DNA from: Reticulascus tulasneorum | Taxonomy: Eukaryota; Ascomycota; Sordariomycetes; Glomerellales; Reticulascaceae | Reading direction: 5' to 3' | Length of the DNA stretch: 64,000 bases | Assembly: GCA_001557505.1 (NCBI GenBank) | Contig: LSAX01000013.1 | Location: 124,001-188,000, forward strand | In this document: piece after piece, positions 43,750 to 57,705 of the stretch | Position numbering within the stretch: position 1 is the first letter of the stretch | Layout of the letters: each line of letters begins with the position of its first letter | Position numbers and translations under genes: made by a program | Notes under the pieces: model-generated | The model's input: the letters and a program-made list of their open reading frames with translations, nothing else | Databases searched by the model: none | What the model was told of the DNA's origin: nothing

Positions 43750-46700
43750 CTAATCCTCATCGCTTCCCAGCTCGGATTCATTGTACTCAATCTCATCTTC
43801 TGAGGCATCGCTATCGGCAACCACATTAGCCCCCATGTCATCCACACCCATGAACTCGTCCACCACCTTCCCTTCATCATTCTCGTGCTTGGAAACCACT
43901 GGAGCAAACAGTGTATCACGCTGCTCATTGTCTGCTTTGCGAAAGAAGGGGTGAGTCTCTTGTAGTGATTTGCATTGGGTCATGAAACCCATGGGGCTGT
44001 GCACGAAGTCCTGTCCCCGTCGTCGGACCGCTAGCCACTCTTGTAGGAATGTCAGTGGTCTCGCCGTGAAGCTCTTCAACTCATTTGTCTTCTTTTCAAT
44101 CTCTCCTGGCTCTCCGTCATTGTCTTCCAGGATGCTCGAGTCCTCTACGTCTTCCAAAGCCGGGCATGTCTTATCAATCCCGAGGAATTGGCAGAGTGCA
44201 GTATACTCGCTCCATCCAAAGTAAAGTCGCCCTGCATATATTCCTAGCTCGATTTTCAACCAGTCCGGTGCCTTCCAGTCTTCCGGCAGATGTGGTATGC
44301 TGAAATAGTTCAGATCCCCGAAATGCAACATTTTCCTGGTGATTGGTGCCGCGTATGTCAAGAGATATGCATAGTGTTGCGTAGGTTCCTGGAGGATCAA
44401 GAGAATTCGTTCTGCCTCCTCCGGAATGATCACCATTGCGGTTTGTGTCAATTCGCTCCACAGTATCCAGTTCACTGGACGCTATTCATACTGATTAGCG
44501 CACTCTATACAACGACGACTGCTTTCAAGCGCTATTCTGACTTACCATGAAATTGTCGTTGGCCAAATCGCAATTCAGCTTCACGGTGCGGTCGAATTCC
44601 GTCGACACAAAGAACTTTGATTCAGTGAATCTGGAAGAAACTCCGAACTTCTTGCCGACGCCAGTCTTGGACAGGGATTTGAATGCGTGGCAGAACGCAT
44701 GCGAGTCTGCTGGCAACCTGCTAGTTCTCGCAAATGTCTCAATATCGGGATGAAGCCCTGGGAAACACAGAGCAGGATATTGGTACGGCTTCTTGACCTG
44801 ACGAACTGATTCCACTTCAAAGGCGACCTCTCGTTCCTGTTCAACTTCCTGCAGAGCCGATCCATGGACAGCCTTGCCCGTGTCTTGGAATCCTTTTCGC
44901 TGGGTATTAAGCTCCTTCACAAACGCCTTCAGCTTTGGATCTGCTCCTTCGTCAAGGCCGCTTGATTTGCCTTTCGCTTTGGGCTCGTACAGTTGTTGGA
45001 GGCTTTGTTGCTCGTCTTGCTTGATTGCCGATACATAAGCTTCCCGCTGGTCAGAATCTGTGAGAAAGCTCTGGTTGTCAACAACGGCTTGCATTCTTCG
45101 GCAAAAGTCGATACCTTGCGAGTAATAGAGTGGTTGTAGTTGCTCGAGGCCGTCGCAAGTGTTGTCAAGTAACCAAGAGATCCTTAGTAAAAGTTAGTAA
45201 CGAGTCCATCCTGGTAAAGGGTACTTGGGATGGGATAAAAATGGAACATACACGTCGCTTGAGTCGATTTTGTTGTGAATAGTCTTGCCCTGGAGATCAA
45301 CGATGCTCTGGTAGACTTCTGGAGGAACAAAAAATGTTACCGATTGAGTCGTCCCCAGCTGTCTGAGTCTCATCGCCGCTATAGTTCAGGTTAGCTTGAA
45401 ACGACGAGAAGATACGATCGGCGTCTAACCCTGAACAGTGTGGTCCTTGCTCTGACCAAGACCTAAGGTCAAAGCGCCTCTTGCATACGTATGAAGCTTG
45501 AGGTCGGTTCCACGAGTGTGTGCCTGAACTATGTAAGTGACGAACACCGGGTCTAGGACAAGAGAAGGGCTCACCTCATCAAGATATACCAGGCAATTAC
45601 TGAGATCTTCGGCGTACGGTGATGCAAGAAACGGTGTTTTCCTGCCCAATTGTGTAATGATCCAAGGCATGTTTGACTCGTCAAAGTATAAGGCTGCCGC
45701 AGCTCGTCGGTCAATTGCTAGCCACTTTTGAGCGAGAGTCACGTTGTCCATCTCGAGAATTTGAGCCCCAGCGTCGATAAGAACACGAATCTTGCGATTT
45801 CGTAGTTCCCAAAGTAGCCCTTCTTCCGACGCACGTTTGCCAAAACGATCGATCACCTTAACACACTCGCGTGATCGGTCGTGAAGCAGATACGTCAACA
45901 CTTCTGCATTAGTATGTGAAAGTCCAGGCAGGTCTTCCTGCTTGATGTTCAGTGGCAACATTGTTTTATTATCATTCGTTCCGCTGAATCCGGTGGTCAG
46001 AGGATTGGATGCTTTGCCTTTGGCTCCCCCTTCGGTCTTAGAAACAGTAAATAGCGGGATATCCCAACCGTTGGATTGGAGCTTGACTTTGAACTGCTTC
46101 GCATGGCGGGGAAACACAAAGTTGTTCAGGAAGTAGTCTATCACCACAACATTATATCGAACAGCCCTCCAGATCTCATGCAGTTGCACGTCGTCGTCAA
46201 CGTTGATTGAGTTCCAGACTCTGAGCGTCTCTGGAAACTCGTGTGTACTCTGTGTCCATTTGTCGTATTCGGTAGATGGGTCATCTGACTTGAGCACATG
46301 TTCTAGCGACTGTTGCAGCTGAGAAATGTTGATTCCATCGTAGTAGAAGGCCAGGCAAGTGAATAAAATTGCCACGTCGGGATGTCCCCACTCGGACTGC
46401 TCGCTAGGAACACCTTTTGCATGGTACGGCACTGCAATGGGGTCTCTCTGTGGATGCAACCCATATTGCACATTCCACCTTTTCTTTAGCGTCATCATCA
46501 GGATGCGATTGACCAAGAGACCTCTTAGAAGGTAGACAGTCTGTCTAACTCTGGGACGATCTGGAGAGAGCTGACGAATTCGTTGAAGCGTGGTCGACCG
46601 CAGCTTGCCAACAGTGAGAAAGTCTTTAATTGCCACGCGATCGAGACGCTCGAGGCTCCCCATGGGCAGAATCCCATCGTTTCCCTTTGATACATCAGCG

Positions 46701-49700
46701 GTGATCCTTCGTATCAGCTCATCCTCGACATCGGAGCGGAGGAAGTAAACAAGCGGGAATCCGCCATTCACCCTTCGGACCACTTCGATCGAATGTGGGA
46801 ACGCGTGGCATAGGGCGTACAGGTGCCGGTCAACAAGCTTAAGAACCGCTTCCGCCACGACCCACCGATGTGGATGTCCATCCACAGTCATTTGCGACCC
46901 CGAAGGGTAGATAAGCTGTGTGCGGACTGCCAAGGTGTAATCAGACTCGTCGAGAATATCGCGGCAGATCGACTTTAGCCATTGGTGGACCTTTATCATT
47001 GGGCCGGCTTCTGATACTTTCTTGTCTAACAATCGCTGCAAGCCACTCAGCATAAAGGACAAATTGTGCTCTGGTTGGCATAACATCACGCCAGCCTCTC
47101 TTCGAATGTCTTTATGAATGGTGTGAAATGCACGAATATTATCTTCTTGTGTTGGTGTTCTTCTCGAGAAGGGAACATGTCGAACCTGCCGACCGAGGAG
47201 TCCACCCAGTCGCGCCTGTAGCAGTTGTGCTGTCTGCAGAATGAGTGCTTTTGGGACGACCACTCGTACTAGATTATCCCTGTTTGCCAAAGTCAAAGAG
47301 ACCATTGGTATGATACATGACGTCTTGCCTACAAAGACACACGGTTAGTACTTGGCCAAACAAAAGCTATCGATTCAGGTCTACCTTGGCCCATATTCAT
47401 TTGCAGCACAGAGTTCGCCCCAGAGGCTGGCGAGATGGTGGCAAGAGCAACATCCACTTGGTCAGATCGGATTAGTAGGTTCGACTCGATCTCCAGCAGA
47501 AGCCAATCCGGATGCTCCATCGGCTGCCAATTAGAATGGCCAGAATTGGCTTCTTCCTCTTGATATCGTCCGACATTGTTTCTCAATATACATTCATTCA
47601 ATCTCATATCACGTTGCATTAGGGTAATTGCAACACCAAACTGAATCAAGCTCTCTTTCATGCGTTTGCCGAACGGGATCGTTGAGGCGGTGGAGCGCAA
47701 CTGCTCAAGAAGTGTAACCGTTGTGATGATTGGCCACAATTGACCAGCTTGCAGCCACTGGATGCGCTGCGCAGACAAAGACAAATCTGGTCGCTCAATA
47801 GACGCTAGTATGCTAGCGAAGTGCAGGTTGACCTCTGCTCCAGAAAGACGTGCGTCTCGGCGTCTCGGCTTAATGTTGCCGTTTTGCAGTTGCAAACGCG
47901 GCTGGACAGTTGCAAAAGCCTCCAGGCTTTGCTGTAAATCCTGCCCATATCGCTGCCTTACGGCTGAGCGGGAAGCTGAAAGGCGAGAAACAATCGATCC
48001 TAGCTCAATTGTTTCTTGAGCAACCTGTGGTGTAACATTATGGCTGACGACGGCTTGCTGGCGAATACCGAGATCTCCAAGACTCAACTTCGGCCTGTCC
48101 ATTCCGTAGGTCTTGGTGTCGGCCGGGCGTGAGGCATGGCGCAAGCTTAATGACGAAGAAAAGTTGGCCGGGTTTGGGCACTGTGCCAGTGCTTGGGTTG
48201 ACTGATGCGTGGATGATGGCAATCCAGAGTGATGTGAACGCTCCCAAGCCAATGGTACGTTGGATCGGCTGGCCTCATTCGTGATGTCATGTAGAGCTTC
48301 ACTTGTGTAGCTATCATGATCAGCATGCGGGACTGTCCTCTTCATCAAGTCTCTTCGTAGGAGGGGAATCTCTCTGCCTCGGACTCTAACAGGGTAGATG
48401 TCCTCCGACGTCACAAATTGGGGAGTCTCATATTTCGTCTCAGAATGACGACGGTTCAACATGCCCTGCACTTCGCTGAGATGAGCTGACAGTTCCACGT
48501 TTTTGTAAAGTCGTTTCCATTCCGGCCGAACGATCTCTAGCGCGGCGCCAACATCTAAGAATAGAGACTTTGACAGGTTGTCCGCATTTGGCTCCAAACA
48601 TGGCCACTGAGAGAGAAGAAATTTCGCAAAGAATCTGCAATCCTCCTCCGACTTGGCTTCGAATGCAGAGCGCTCGTCTCTCATCTTTCTCAGTTGCTTA
48701 GCACTCGCGAACTCCCCAAGCTCGTCCCGGTCGTCCTTAGGAGGTGAAGTCCGGAATGGCGTGATCAGTTGAACCAGATAATCAAGCTGGGGGTACTGAT
48801 CTGGCTGGAAAAGCTCGAACGTGTCCCACTTTGGTAGCGGCATGGTGCGAAGTTCTTCGAATATTGCAAATGCCGACAAAGTGCGAATAAGAGACATGTC
48901 GGCATTAAGCTTAAATGACATTGGCGCAAAGAGAAACATGAGTGAGTAGGGGCTCGAGGAGTCCTGCGCGAACTTTACCAGGGACCCCCAGTGTTGTCGA
49001 ATATCAATGTTCAGTCGATCGCTCAAAGACGCCTTGTCATATGCGTCGCTGAATCCGCCAATCGAGTTGGCTTGAGACAGCACTTGAGCAAGACGTTTCG
49101 TTGTTCCCATTTGGTCAGGCCACGCCCGTAAGATATGGACAGCCTCTAACACGTTCCGGTGTCTGATGTTCGAGATTGAGGAACGATCACGGGACTCGTA
49201 CTTCTCGGCTTCAGGCTCGGGTAGTTCCATTGCGTCACTGACAGCCCGTTCATAGATTTGCCGTCTGGCCAGTCCACGTTGATGGAGATGAACATCTCCA
49301 GGTGTTGGAAGCACGTCCAACGTAACCTCCTGGGCGTTGAACACCGCTAGTTTCTCAGACAACTGCAGAATCTGGTTCACGAGCGGCCTAAATGCTGGAT
49401 GCTGCATTGTCTCCGTCCAAACCTCGCTCCAGCGATCTGTCTTCATCACTTTCATATCTGCCGGGTAATAATCCCTTCGTGGTGTGAGCTCGGCGAGCTG
49501 CACCAGCTTTCCAATTGCCCCGGATCTGATGGTAGTCCATGGCTGACAAATACTAGAGGCCAGCCAATGCAATGCCTCTTCAGTGCCAGTTCGTCCCGTC
49601 AAAGGGTCAGGAAGCACGAAGGATGTACAAGCATGTATGTGCGCCTTCATGTAGAGCAATAAGGACTCAGTGGCGCAATCGATACGTCCCAATGTCGAAT

Positions 49701-52700
49701 TGATGGTGTATTTACCATATATCCCGTTTGGAATGATGCGTGTGACCACGTGGCAACCGCTTCTTTCCCCCTGTATCTCCCCAAATGGTAGGAGTATGCT
49801 GCGATGCAGAGAGTTATCGACCTCACGGCACACTAGTTTGCTTGCGAGGCCGTACCAAGTGCCCGCGTCTTGGTTTGGGTCCACTTCGCTCCGTAGCTGT
49901 GGTGACTGGAGAAGTTTCAACTTGTTCACGAAGAAAAACAGCTGAAGCCGCTGGATCTCTACACTGAGATGTTTCTTCGCTGGCTGTATTACGACGATAT
50001 GTCGCTTCTCTTCGAAACCGTCAAATATGCGGGCGATTCGATAGAAGAGCGGGCTGTAGGTATCAATCAAGGTGTCCGAATATCGGGAGCAAATGCGCTG
50101 GTTTATGTCCAAGACCCAATTGTGTAGTCCAATCTGCCATGTGTGAGGCGGTTGGACGATATTTACCTTGCCGCTGTTCAAATCTCTGGACCACTTGTTA
50201 GAAGCCATGGGTACACCAAGCAAAGCCTTACTTACAGCCAGTGAAAGCATTTGTCCAGTAATGGACCTGGCAAGTCCCAGTAGTTACCGGACCGAAAGCG
50301 CTCTCTAGGAACAAGTTGTAGATAGTGTTGTGGACCCTTCTCCGCACGCACAATCATCTCCCCGCCGTCAAATCCCACATGTATACGGTAGTTGTTGGGG
50401 TTGATACACAAGACGTATTGCATGCCGTAAAGTTCTGAAGGAAACGCAAGGAGGGCTTGATCGCCGAAAAGTTCGTTGAGTGTCACGGATTGTGTAGGAT
50501 CCTTGGGCAGTTTACGGAGAGGTCGGAGATCAACTAGTAGGAGCCCTTCGACAAAGTTGTAGTGAACCTTTTGCTCACGCGAGTAGGTGTTGCCGAGAAT
50601 GGTGCAACTGATCCATTCAGTATGGTCCACCTTGAGAGCTGACAATTGTCTTGGGCAATCGGCTGCCTCGGGCCATCCAGCGCGAACAGCTTGCCGAAAG
50701 GCATCGGGGATCGCGACAATGGACTGGCACACGAGCTGCCTCAGCCTATACGACAACTTCAGATCGAAAATCACAGCATGCTGCAGCACTTTCGGTAGTG
50801 ACTCAACCTTGACCACCAAGTTGTCCTGAACCGTGATGCTACACTCAATGTAGGTTTGAAGCGATACGCTATCCAGGGTCACAAACTGGTTGAGATGGGC
50901 GACATATGTTCGTTTGCATAACAACGCCGCCCATAAGGCATACTGCTGGCACCGGCGAGCTGTCTCAACATGCCGGGTTTTGTATGTCTCGTTGCGTAGC
51001 ATCTCAACCCAACGGCGACATATTTCTCTGGCGCGGACAAGAAGCGTTCGTGCCTTCAAGGAAGAAGTTTCTCGACCGGCCGCGCTTGTCAGTTCGTGAA
51101 TCCGAAGCAAGAGAGTGATGACAGTATCCATCATTTGGGTTTCTCGCCAGTTCGCAGAAAGATTCTCAACTCTTTCTGACAATTGCTGGATAAGTTTCTG
51201 GCAGAACGTGTCGTTTCGGAAAATCGCATGGATCTGTCTGAGTGGATCACCATCCTGATGCGCAGGACCACATTGGTGAGCCAAATATGTAACAAGCAGC
51301 ATTGTCGCTTCGTTCGAGAAGTTGAGGTTTGTGGAGCCGAGTTCGTTGAGCATGGTCAACCACCTTCGCGCTTTGCCGGAGAAAAGATTCTGAAAAGCCA
51401 GGAACTCATGCACATTCAGTCCTGTGGGGCACATGGATTGACTTGCCATGATTTCGTACGATGAGCGGCCATACGTATCGGTAGAAAATGACTTTGACTC
51501 GAGAAGTCTCGCAAACGGTGATGATTTCGGTAGTTCCAGTTGCGCATGATGAGCGAATGTTGGTCGATGATGCATCCTTCCCGGCCAGGCCATGGTGCGT
51601 TGGTCGAAATATGAAAACTTGAGTCCATTTGGCCGGCATACGCCTTCCTTGATGCCGACCTCCCACTCGACTGGGAATGGCACTCCTGAATAGTGCGTAA
51701 ACAGGACTAGAAGCCACGAGTTAGAATCAGTAGTGGGTGAATAGCAGCACAAGAGGAAACTTACAAGATTTCGTTGTGGACGCAAGAGTAAGGCTGCAAG
51801 GGGCATGGCGTACAAATGTCTTGAGCTGTCCATATTCGTGAAGGAGACACTTTGGCTTGATGCCTTCGGTTTGGTAAGGAGAGGCTAGCTGCCAGTATAT
51901 CAACCAAGTCATGTCGCGATATGCAGCGAACTCTTGGGGGCATGCGAGCTCAAAAATAACCGCTCTGGTGGCGACAGGGTCCGATGGGAGAGGATGCTCG
52001 TAGATGCAAATCCGCAGGCTCTGGGCCTTGGCCATCATGACACATCTCGGACATGTCTTGGCGTCATGCCAACCCGGTCCTAGAGGATCTCGTTCATTGA
52101 TGAAATACACGCAAGAGCTTGTGTCAATCTGCTTCGTCAAGTCTTCGTACTGTTCGCTCTTTTTCTTCCATTCTTGTTCCTTTGCAGCGCGCAAGGAGGT
52201 GGCATGATCAACTATCAAGTCATGTAAATGACTACACGCACTGGAACCTGCCGATTCTTGAAAATAGCGGTCGCCGAAACAGCCAGGTGAAGGATCTTCG
52301 AAGATGGTTCGTCGAGGGGTAGATGAAGCCTTGACTCGGCCATCCAAGTATATCTGAATGGCTTGCAGGCGGGCCATATCGGAGAACTGGGCCAGTTGCA
52401 GAATGTCCAACATTTGCGGGTAAAATACAGGATGATAATCAATCAAAAGAGGGTACAAGGAGCAAACTGCCTCGTCCATTCGCTTCCAAAGCTCCATGAC
52501 GGTCAGGAGCATACCGCTTTTCTGCTCCATGTTGCCTTCGTATAAGGGCAGTGCGGTGGTGACGTAGTCGGAAAGATCACGAGAGATCTCGAGGCAATCT
52601 GCGCTACGGCATTGGCGAAGTTCGGTTTCTTTGTCAGCCAGCCTGTAGTACTCGTGCGCAAACTTATTCAAGTGCTCTTTTGCGGCCTGCACGAGACTGC

Positions 52701-54003
52701 GGTTGGAAAAGGGCTGGCTGGAGTTGTAACTTCGTGGAGATCTGAACTTGTCGGATACATCTCGGAGATACGCTTCGCTAATGCGTAAACTGAGTCGAAG
52801 GTCGCTCTCAGCAGCCTTTCGAGGTAGCAGAGGAATTTGTTTTGTCATGGCCGTCTTTTGGTGCTCCCATGAAGTGGCAACAAGTTGAAGTGATTGGCTG
52901 ATTGATCTGTTGAGCTTTGGGCCTAGGTGGTCGAAGAGATAATCGAAGCGCGTCGTCAAGGCTTGGGTTTGGCAACGCTCCTTGTCGACATCTAGCTTCA
53001 CGAGCCTCCGACAGAGCTTCGTTTTGAGAAAAGAAACTCTCTCAATACCGATGGAACCGTCCTGGATGAGATCGAGGAATGTAGCAAGCGTGACACAAAT
53101 GAAGAACTTGTACTCAACACGACCTTGCTCGCCACCCAAAGCCAGGGATAGATATCGTTCGATCCCGACTCTTAAGACTAGCCAGTAAGGCAATCTGCGC
53201 CAAGGCTTGTCGGCGCGACTCCAACAGACATCGTCACGAACTCTCTTTCTCAGCAGCTGTGGCGCGATCCTTCGACCGTTCTCCTCCAATATTGCCATCA
53301 ACAGCGAACTGATTATTGACGGGTCGCCCGTATTTCGGTACTCATAAACAGCTGCTCCAGCCTTGAACGTATGGGCGGCAAACGTCTTGGTTTGCTCCAG
53401 TGACGCTTGCTCCAAGAAAGTGGCAAGGTTGACGAGGAAATCCTCGTTTTGGAAGGTAGTCAATGGCACCGCGACCGCAGTTCCAGGGAAATCCCACTCA
53501 AGGGCGTTTTCGGCGGCAAGGACACTTTCGTTTTTTGGGGACGCCTCGAATGCTTCGAATACAGCGCACTCCTTGAGGACAGGGCTAGAGTATAGTTAGC
53601 AAGCTCTTCACAGGCTTGTTTTGTGGCAGACGTACTCGTGAGCTCTTCGAATCAGAAGGGCAGCATTCTGGCTTTCCAAATGGAGGACAAGAAACTCGTT
53701 CGGTCTCATTCCTCGCATTTCTTTCAGAAGCATGGTTCTATCGACCCTTCCTCCTGAGTTCAGGCCTTTGCAAGCCACAAGGGCGCATCGAACAGCTTCC
53801 CACTCAACAGAGCAATCATTTTCAGGGAGATCTCTCATGACCCGGGTGGCGACTAAAAGTCGATCGAGAAGCGCGTGCTCGATTAGTCTAAGCTCCCCAT
53901 CCTGTCTGTGGGGGAGCTGCGGTGGCAGAGCCAAGTGATTGTACAGTGCCTCGTTGATTGTTTGCCGAGGAGGCGGCGGCGGCCGAGGCCGAGATGAGTT
54001 CAT
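43750..54003 (-). CDS. Giant DUF6606-DUF3638-DUF3645 protein with helicase-like ATPase motifs
   Basis: Nine inferred exons: 54003-53636, 53584-51765, 51706-50236, 50185-47385, 47328-45575, 45523-45430, 45378-45252, 45182-44546, 44481-43750; about 3,267 aa. The N-terminus (INEALYNHLALPPQLPHRQD) starts the DUF6606 region. DUF3638 contains a Walker A spliced from two exons: LQMNMGQ|GKTSCIIPMVSL, about residues 2150-2157. The DUF3645 region is LRGLLVNRILMMTLKKRWNV to WGHPDVAILFTCLAFYYDGI. Further on, LVYLDE|AHTRGTDLKL gives a DEAH box (about 2736-2741) if a 51-nt stopless intron (45524-45574, gtgagc...ttcag) is removed. RGALTLGLGQSKDHTVQ|AAM and RLRQLGTTQS follow, resembling late helicase motifs. 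The acidic C-terminus ends ESELGSDED. Members are known only by DUF names; an NTP-driven role is inference. An upstream in-frame ATG exists at 54060. Confidence 0.93.
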
Positions 54004-55062
54004 CGTGGAGAACTTTGTGTATGTCAAAACAGGAAAGGGAGAAAGATAGATACGGGACACGAATGAGGCGAAAAGAAGAAGGAAGGATGACGATGTTCTA
54101 TGGGGAGATGGTGATCAGGTACGGTGTAGGTGCTGGCAAACAAAACGGGAAAGTGAGAGTGCCGATGCTGCAAAGGTGACCAGACCCGGACCTGGACGAG
54201 GCTGCAACGCGCGCGCGCGTAATACCTAAGCCCGGTTTCTTGGGCCAACAAAGAAATGTCGGGCCAATAAATGCCCTACGTTTCTCCGCTGCAAGCCAAC
54301 TTGTAAAAACTTTTGCTCAAAATCGCAAGACTTTTGGTGTGGGTTTCGATCTGCATGAGGCTGTGATGCACAAGTGGGAGGCCCATGATATCAAATCCGG
54401 CTAGCGAGAAGATGTGTGGTGCACGAGTTGTCGGTGTGAGGTCCCCGCGTAAAATTTTGGAATTGTGCAAGCTGTATCTCTTTGGCGGAAGGTTCGACCG
54501 GGTTCATGCCTGCGATCCAGCGGGTGGCTGCCGTATTGCTGTCGTTTTGATATCGCCTGACCGCCCTCGATGCCAAAGATGAGGAGGCATCAAACCCAGT
54601 AGAAGGCCGGCTCCAGTTCTCTCACCATGACATACCTGCAAATATGGATAAATTGAAGTTTCTATCTGCCTACTTGGATTGCCTGGTTGAATCTCGGCCT
54701 TTGCTGAATGCGTCAGTCAAACCAATAATGACACTGTGGTGAACCATCTCTCTGTCATACTCCACCATCCATCATTTTCGGCAGCTTCTCCCGCAGTATG
54801 TAGCCTGTGCCTTTGATTTAGCATTTGCAGACATGTAGTACATCTCCGTTTTTCTTATCCACGCCCCTGGTATTTAATTACCATTATATGTGCCCTGTTC
54901 AACATCAGTTTGAGGCTCAAGCGTCAATATTGCACGACATACCGTATTATCCCCCAAAGCCGAGTCTAATGCGACCTCACGTCATCCTTCGACCCTAGGC
55001 TCCTTGAGAGCCCTGGCATCGGCTGTCCTCATCCATCTCTTCACAAACATATCTTCCCAAGC
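54004..55062. other. Intergenic region
   Basis: 1.06 kb upstream of the giant gene and downstream of the MFS gene. Holds a short (gc)n microsatellite near 54210. No gene seen. Confidence 0.55.
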
Positions 55063-56688
55063 TCACATCTTAACCCAGAACCCCTTGTTCATTTTCCTCA
55101 CCTTCGCCATTTTCGCCGCTCCAAAGAACCCCGTCCCTACCACCAACGACGTCCCAGCAAATGCCTGTGCCCCAATATACCGGCCACCAGAGCCCGAGAT
55201 GATGGCCCCCGCGATCGGCGGCCCGGTCAGCACAGCAAAGCTAACAATTGTGAAAACCATGCCCATCCTCGTGCCCTGCTTCCTCAGGTCCGTTGTCAGT
55301 GCGCTCAGGCCGGCAGGGAACAAGCTCTGGATCCCCCCGGCCGCGATGCCGTAGAACGTGGACCAGACGTACAGCCCTGTAGGGCTGCTCACTGCGATCC
55401 AGCAGTACATGAGCAACCCGGCAATGAGAGCGGTGGGAATGAACATGTTGATGGTGCCGGCGCGATCGGCGATGTAGTTTGGGAGGAGGCGACCTATAAC
55501 GCCTATGCCGTTCAAGAGCAGAAGGAGGTTGAGAGACTCGGTGTAGGACATGGGAGGGTCGAGGGCGACACGGCTGTATGAGGCCAGGTAGTAGAAGGCG
55601 AAGTACACACCTAGGAAGCACTACACCACCCATGTGAGAAGAAGTCCGATATGAGGAGAACAGTGGGAGATACTTACGAAGAAACTTCCCAGCGCATAAA
55701 ACGTGTACTCCAGCTCCTTAAACGCCGCCCACTCTACGAGGCTCCCCGTCCTCCGCGGTGGAATTCTCGACTTCATGAAGACGTTGCTGACAATGAGCGT
55801 GGCGAGCTGGATAAACGCGATCGTCCTCATCGCCCATCCAAACCCAACCTGCGGCAGCAGCTGCCTCACAATGCTGGGATACACCAATCCTCCCGTGGCA
55901 CTCCCGCAAGCCGCAATTCCTATCATCAGAGCCCTCTTTTTGGAGAAATATGTCGACAACACGGATAAGCACGGGCAGAAGAGACACCCGTTACCCAGGC
56001 CCATGCAGACCCCTTGCGCCAAGAAGAACTGCCAATATTGAGTGCACCAACTGGTTGCAAATGCGCCCAAGACGACCAGAACAGTGCCGGTCGCGAAAAG
56101 CGGACGGAAGTATCCTGCGTCTGTCAGGCGTCCGGTGAAGGTGCCGATGAAGAAGAGGAGGAACACTTCGAACGACCCGATCCAGGAGATGTCGGACGGT
56201 GGCCGATCTAGGAGCGTTGTGTAGTAGGTCTGGAACACACCAAAGGAGTTAATAATACCCCTGAACTATGTTAGCTGATGATTCGACAAACGATACGGTT
56301 CGGCATTACCATGTATTCATGATTACAAGATGTGAACAGAACACTACTCATCCATCAGCCTCAACCCACAAGCTCAAACACAAGCAGACTTACCCACTAT
56401 CCACGCTTCCCAGCCACCATCTGGAGGTGGGCCAGGATTGAAGCTCGACTTCGTGGATATTCTGCTGAGAATTCGACCTGCCATGCTGGACGGTTCCGGC
56501 TGCGCGGTCGTGGGGTCGAGCGAGCTGAGTATCTCCCCTCCCTCATCTTCAGACGGCGAGGTATTTAACGTTTCTGCACTTTCATCCTCTTTTTCAATCT
56601 CTATTCTCTTCTCATGAGCGCCGTCAGAGTCTTGGTCTTGTCTTTCAACATCGCCATTGGACATCGCTGAAATTGCGGCACTTGCCAT
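55063..56688 (-). CDS. MFS transporter, monocarboxylate-porter type
   Basis: Exons 56688-56394, 56343-56310, 56260-55678 and 55620-55063; introns of 50, 49 and 57 nt; 489 aa. The 34-nt second exon encodes VFCSHLVIMNTW and is needed to join EAWIV to GIINSFGVFQTYYTTLL, the first transmembrane helix and its family signature. The cytoplasmic N-terminus (about 90 residues) is acidic, followed by NPGPPPDGGWEAW, a hallmark of this MCT-like group. Twelve helices can be traced (for example FEVFLLFFIGTFTGRLTDAG, GVCMGLGNGCLFCPCLSVLS and LLLLLNGIGVIGRLLPNYIA). Likely carries monocarboxylates or a related organic acid; fungal members vary (Mch-like), so substrate is open. Confidence 0.93.
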
Positions 56689-57705
56689 AGCTCAAATCAA
56701 AGTTTCTCTTGAGAGTCTGGGCTCACAGAAAGTTGCAAGCACTACTGCATCCTTTGCTGACTTTGTAAACTTATCAATCGATGAGCTTTTCAACAACAAC
56801 AGACGTTGGACGGGAGCAAATTATAAATATATCTACTGCATGATATTAGGATTTGTGATCTTGGTCACTGGGAGTCACATGTAACACTCTTTTGGGATGC
56901 CGACCCACGTCCGAGGAAATGGTGGGCATCAAAGCTTTTTACGTACTCTGTTGGAGAACCTTCGAAAAAAACGGAGTCATTCAGAAGCTACTAGGAATCT
57001 GCCCCATTATTAATGCCTGTCATTGCATCCGCTACCAGTGAATCCATTTGTGAAAGGCGCAAAGCGGCGATGGGTTAGATATAAGCCGTTTTATTCCCGC
57101 CTCGGGGTTAGGTCTTTGGCGCGAATCGCGACTAGTCATGATGTTTAGGCACAGTAAGATGTCAGTATCGATGCAGTCATGCCGTCATTCTTTTGCATAC
57201 GATGAACCCTTTCTCGAACTAGACTAATTAGGTATCGGCTTTGCGGGGAAGCCCGATCAAGATTTTGACATGCGGCTAGGCCCGTCCGATCTCGGGCACA
57301 TCGGCCTTTGAAAGCAATGAGGATTCAATTGTGACATCTCCGGCACGATACATTTGCAAGTGCCGGAGGGTTGTCGCGTTACGTCTGTTGAGGCACGCAT
57401 CTTGTCACATTGCTCCAAAACAATTCTATTAGGAAGGATGTAAGCGATAAGACTAAGCTACTACATTGGTACAAGACCTCTTTTCTGTCAATTCTTGACC
57501 CCAGATTACTCACCACGGCAATCATTGATTTCCCATCGCCAGCCCAAGAAACTCAACCGTTAAATGGTAACAGTAGCAAAGAGCAGAGAAGAACGTATCC
57601 CACAGCAATCTCATGTCATGGCACCATCAATGATCCATATGTGAACGAGCTCCATCTGTCGGACTGTGCACAACTAAGGTTGCACCCGTATCAGATACAT
57701 CTTTC
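56689..57705. other. Intergenic region
   Basis: 1 kb between the MFS start and the mucin-like stop, containing the MFS promoter. No gene-like ORF; a long ORF entering from 57410 is antisense to the mucin gene. Confidence 0.55.
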
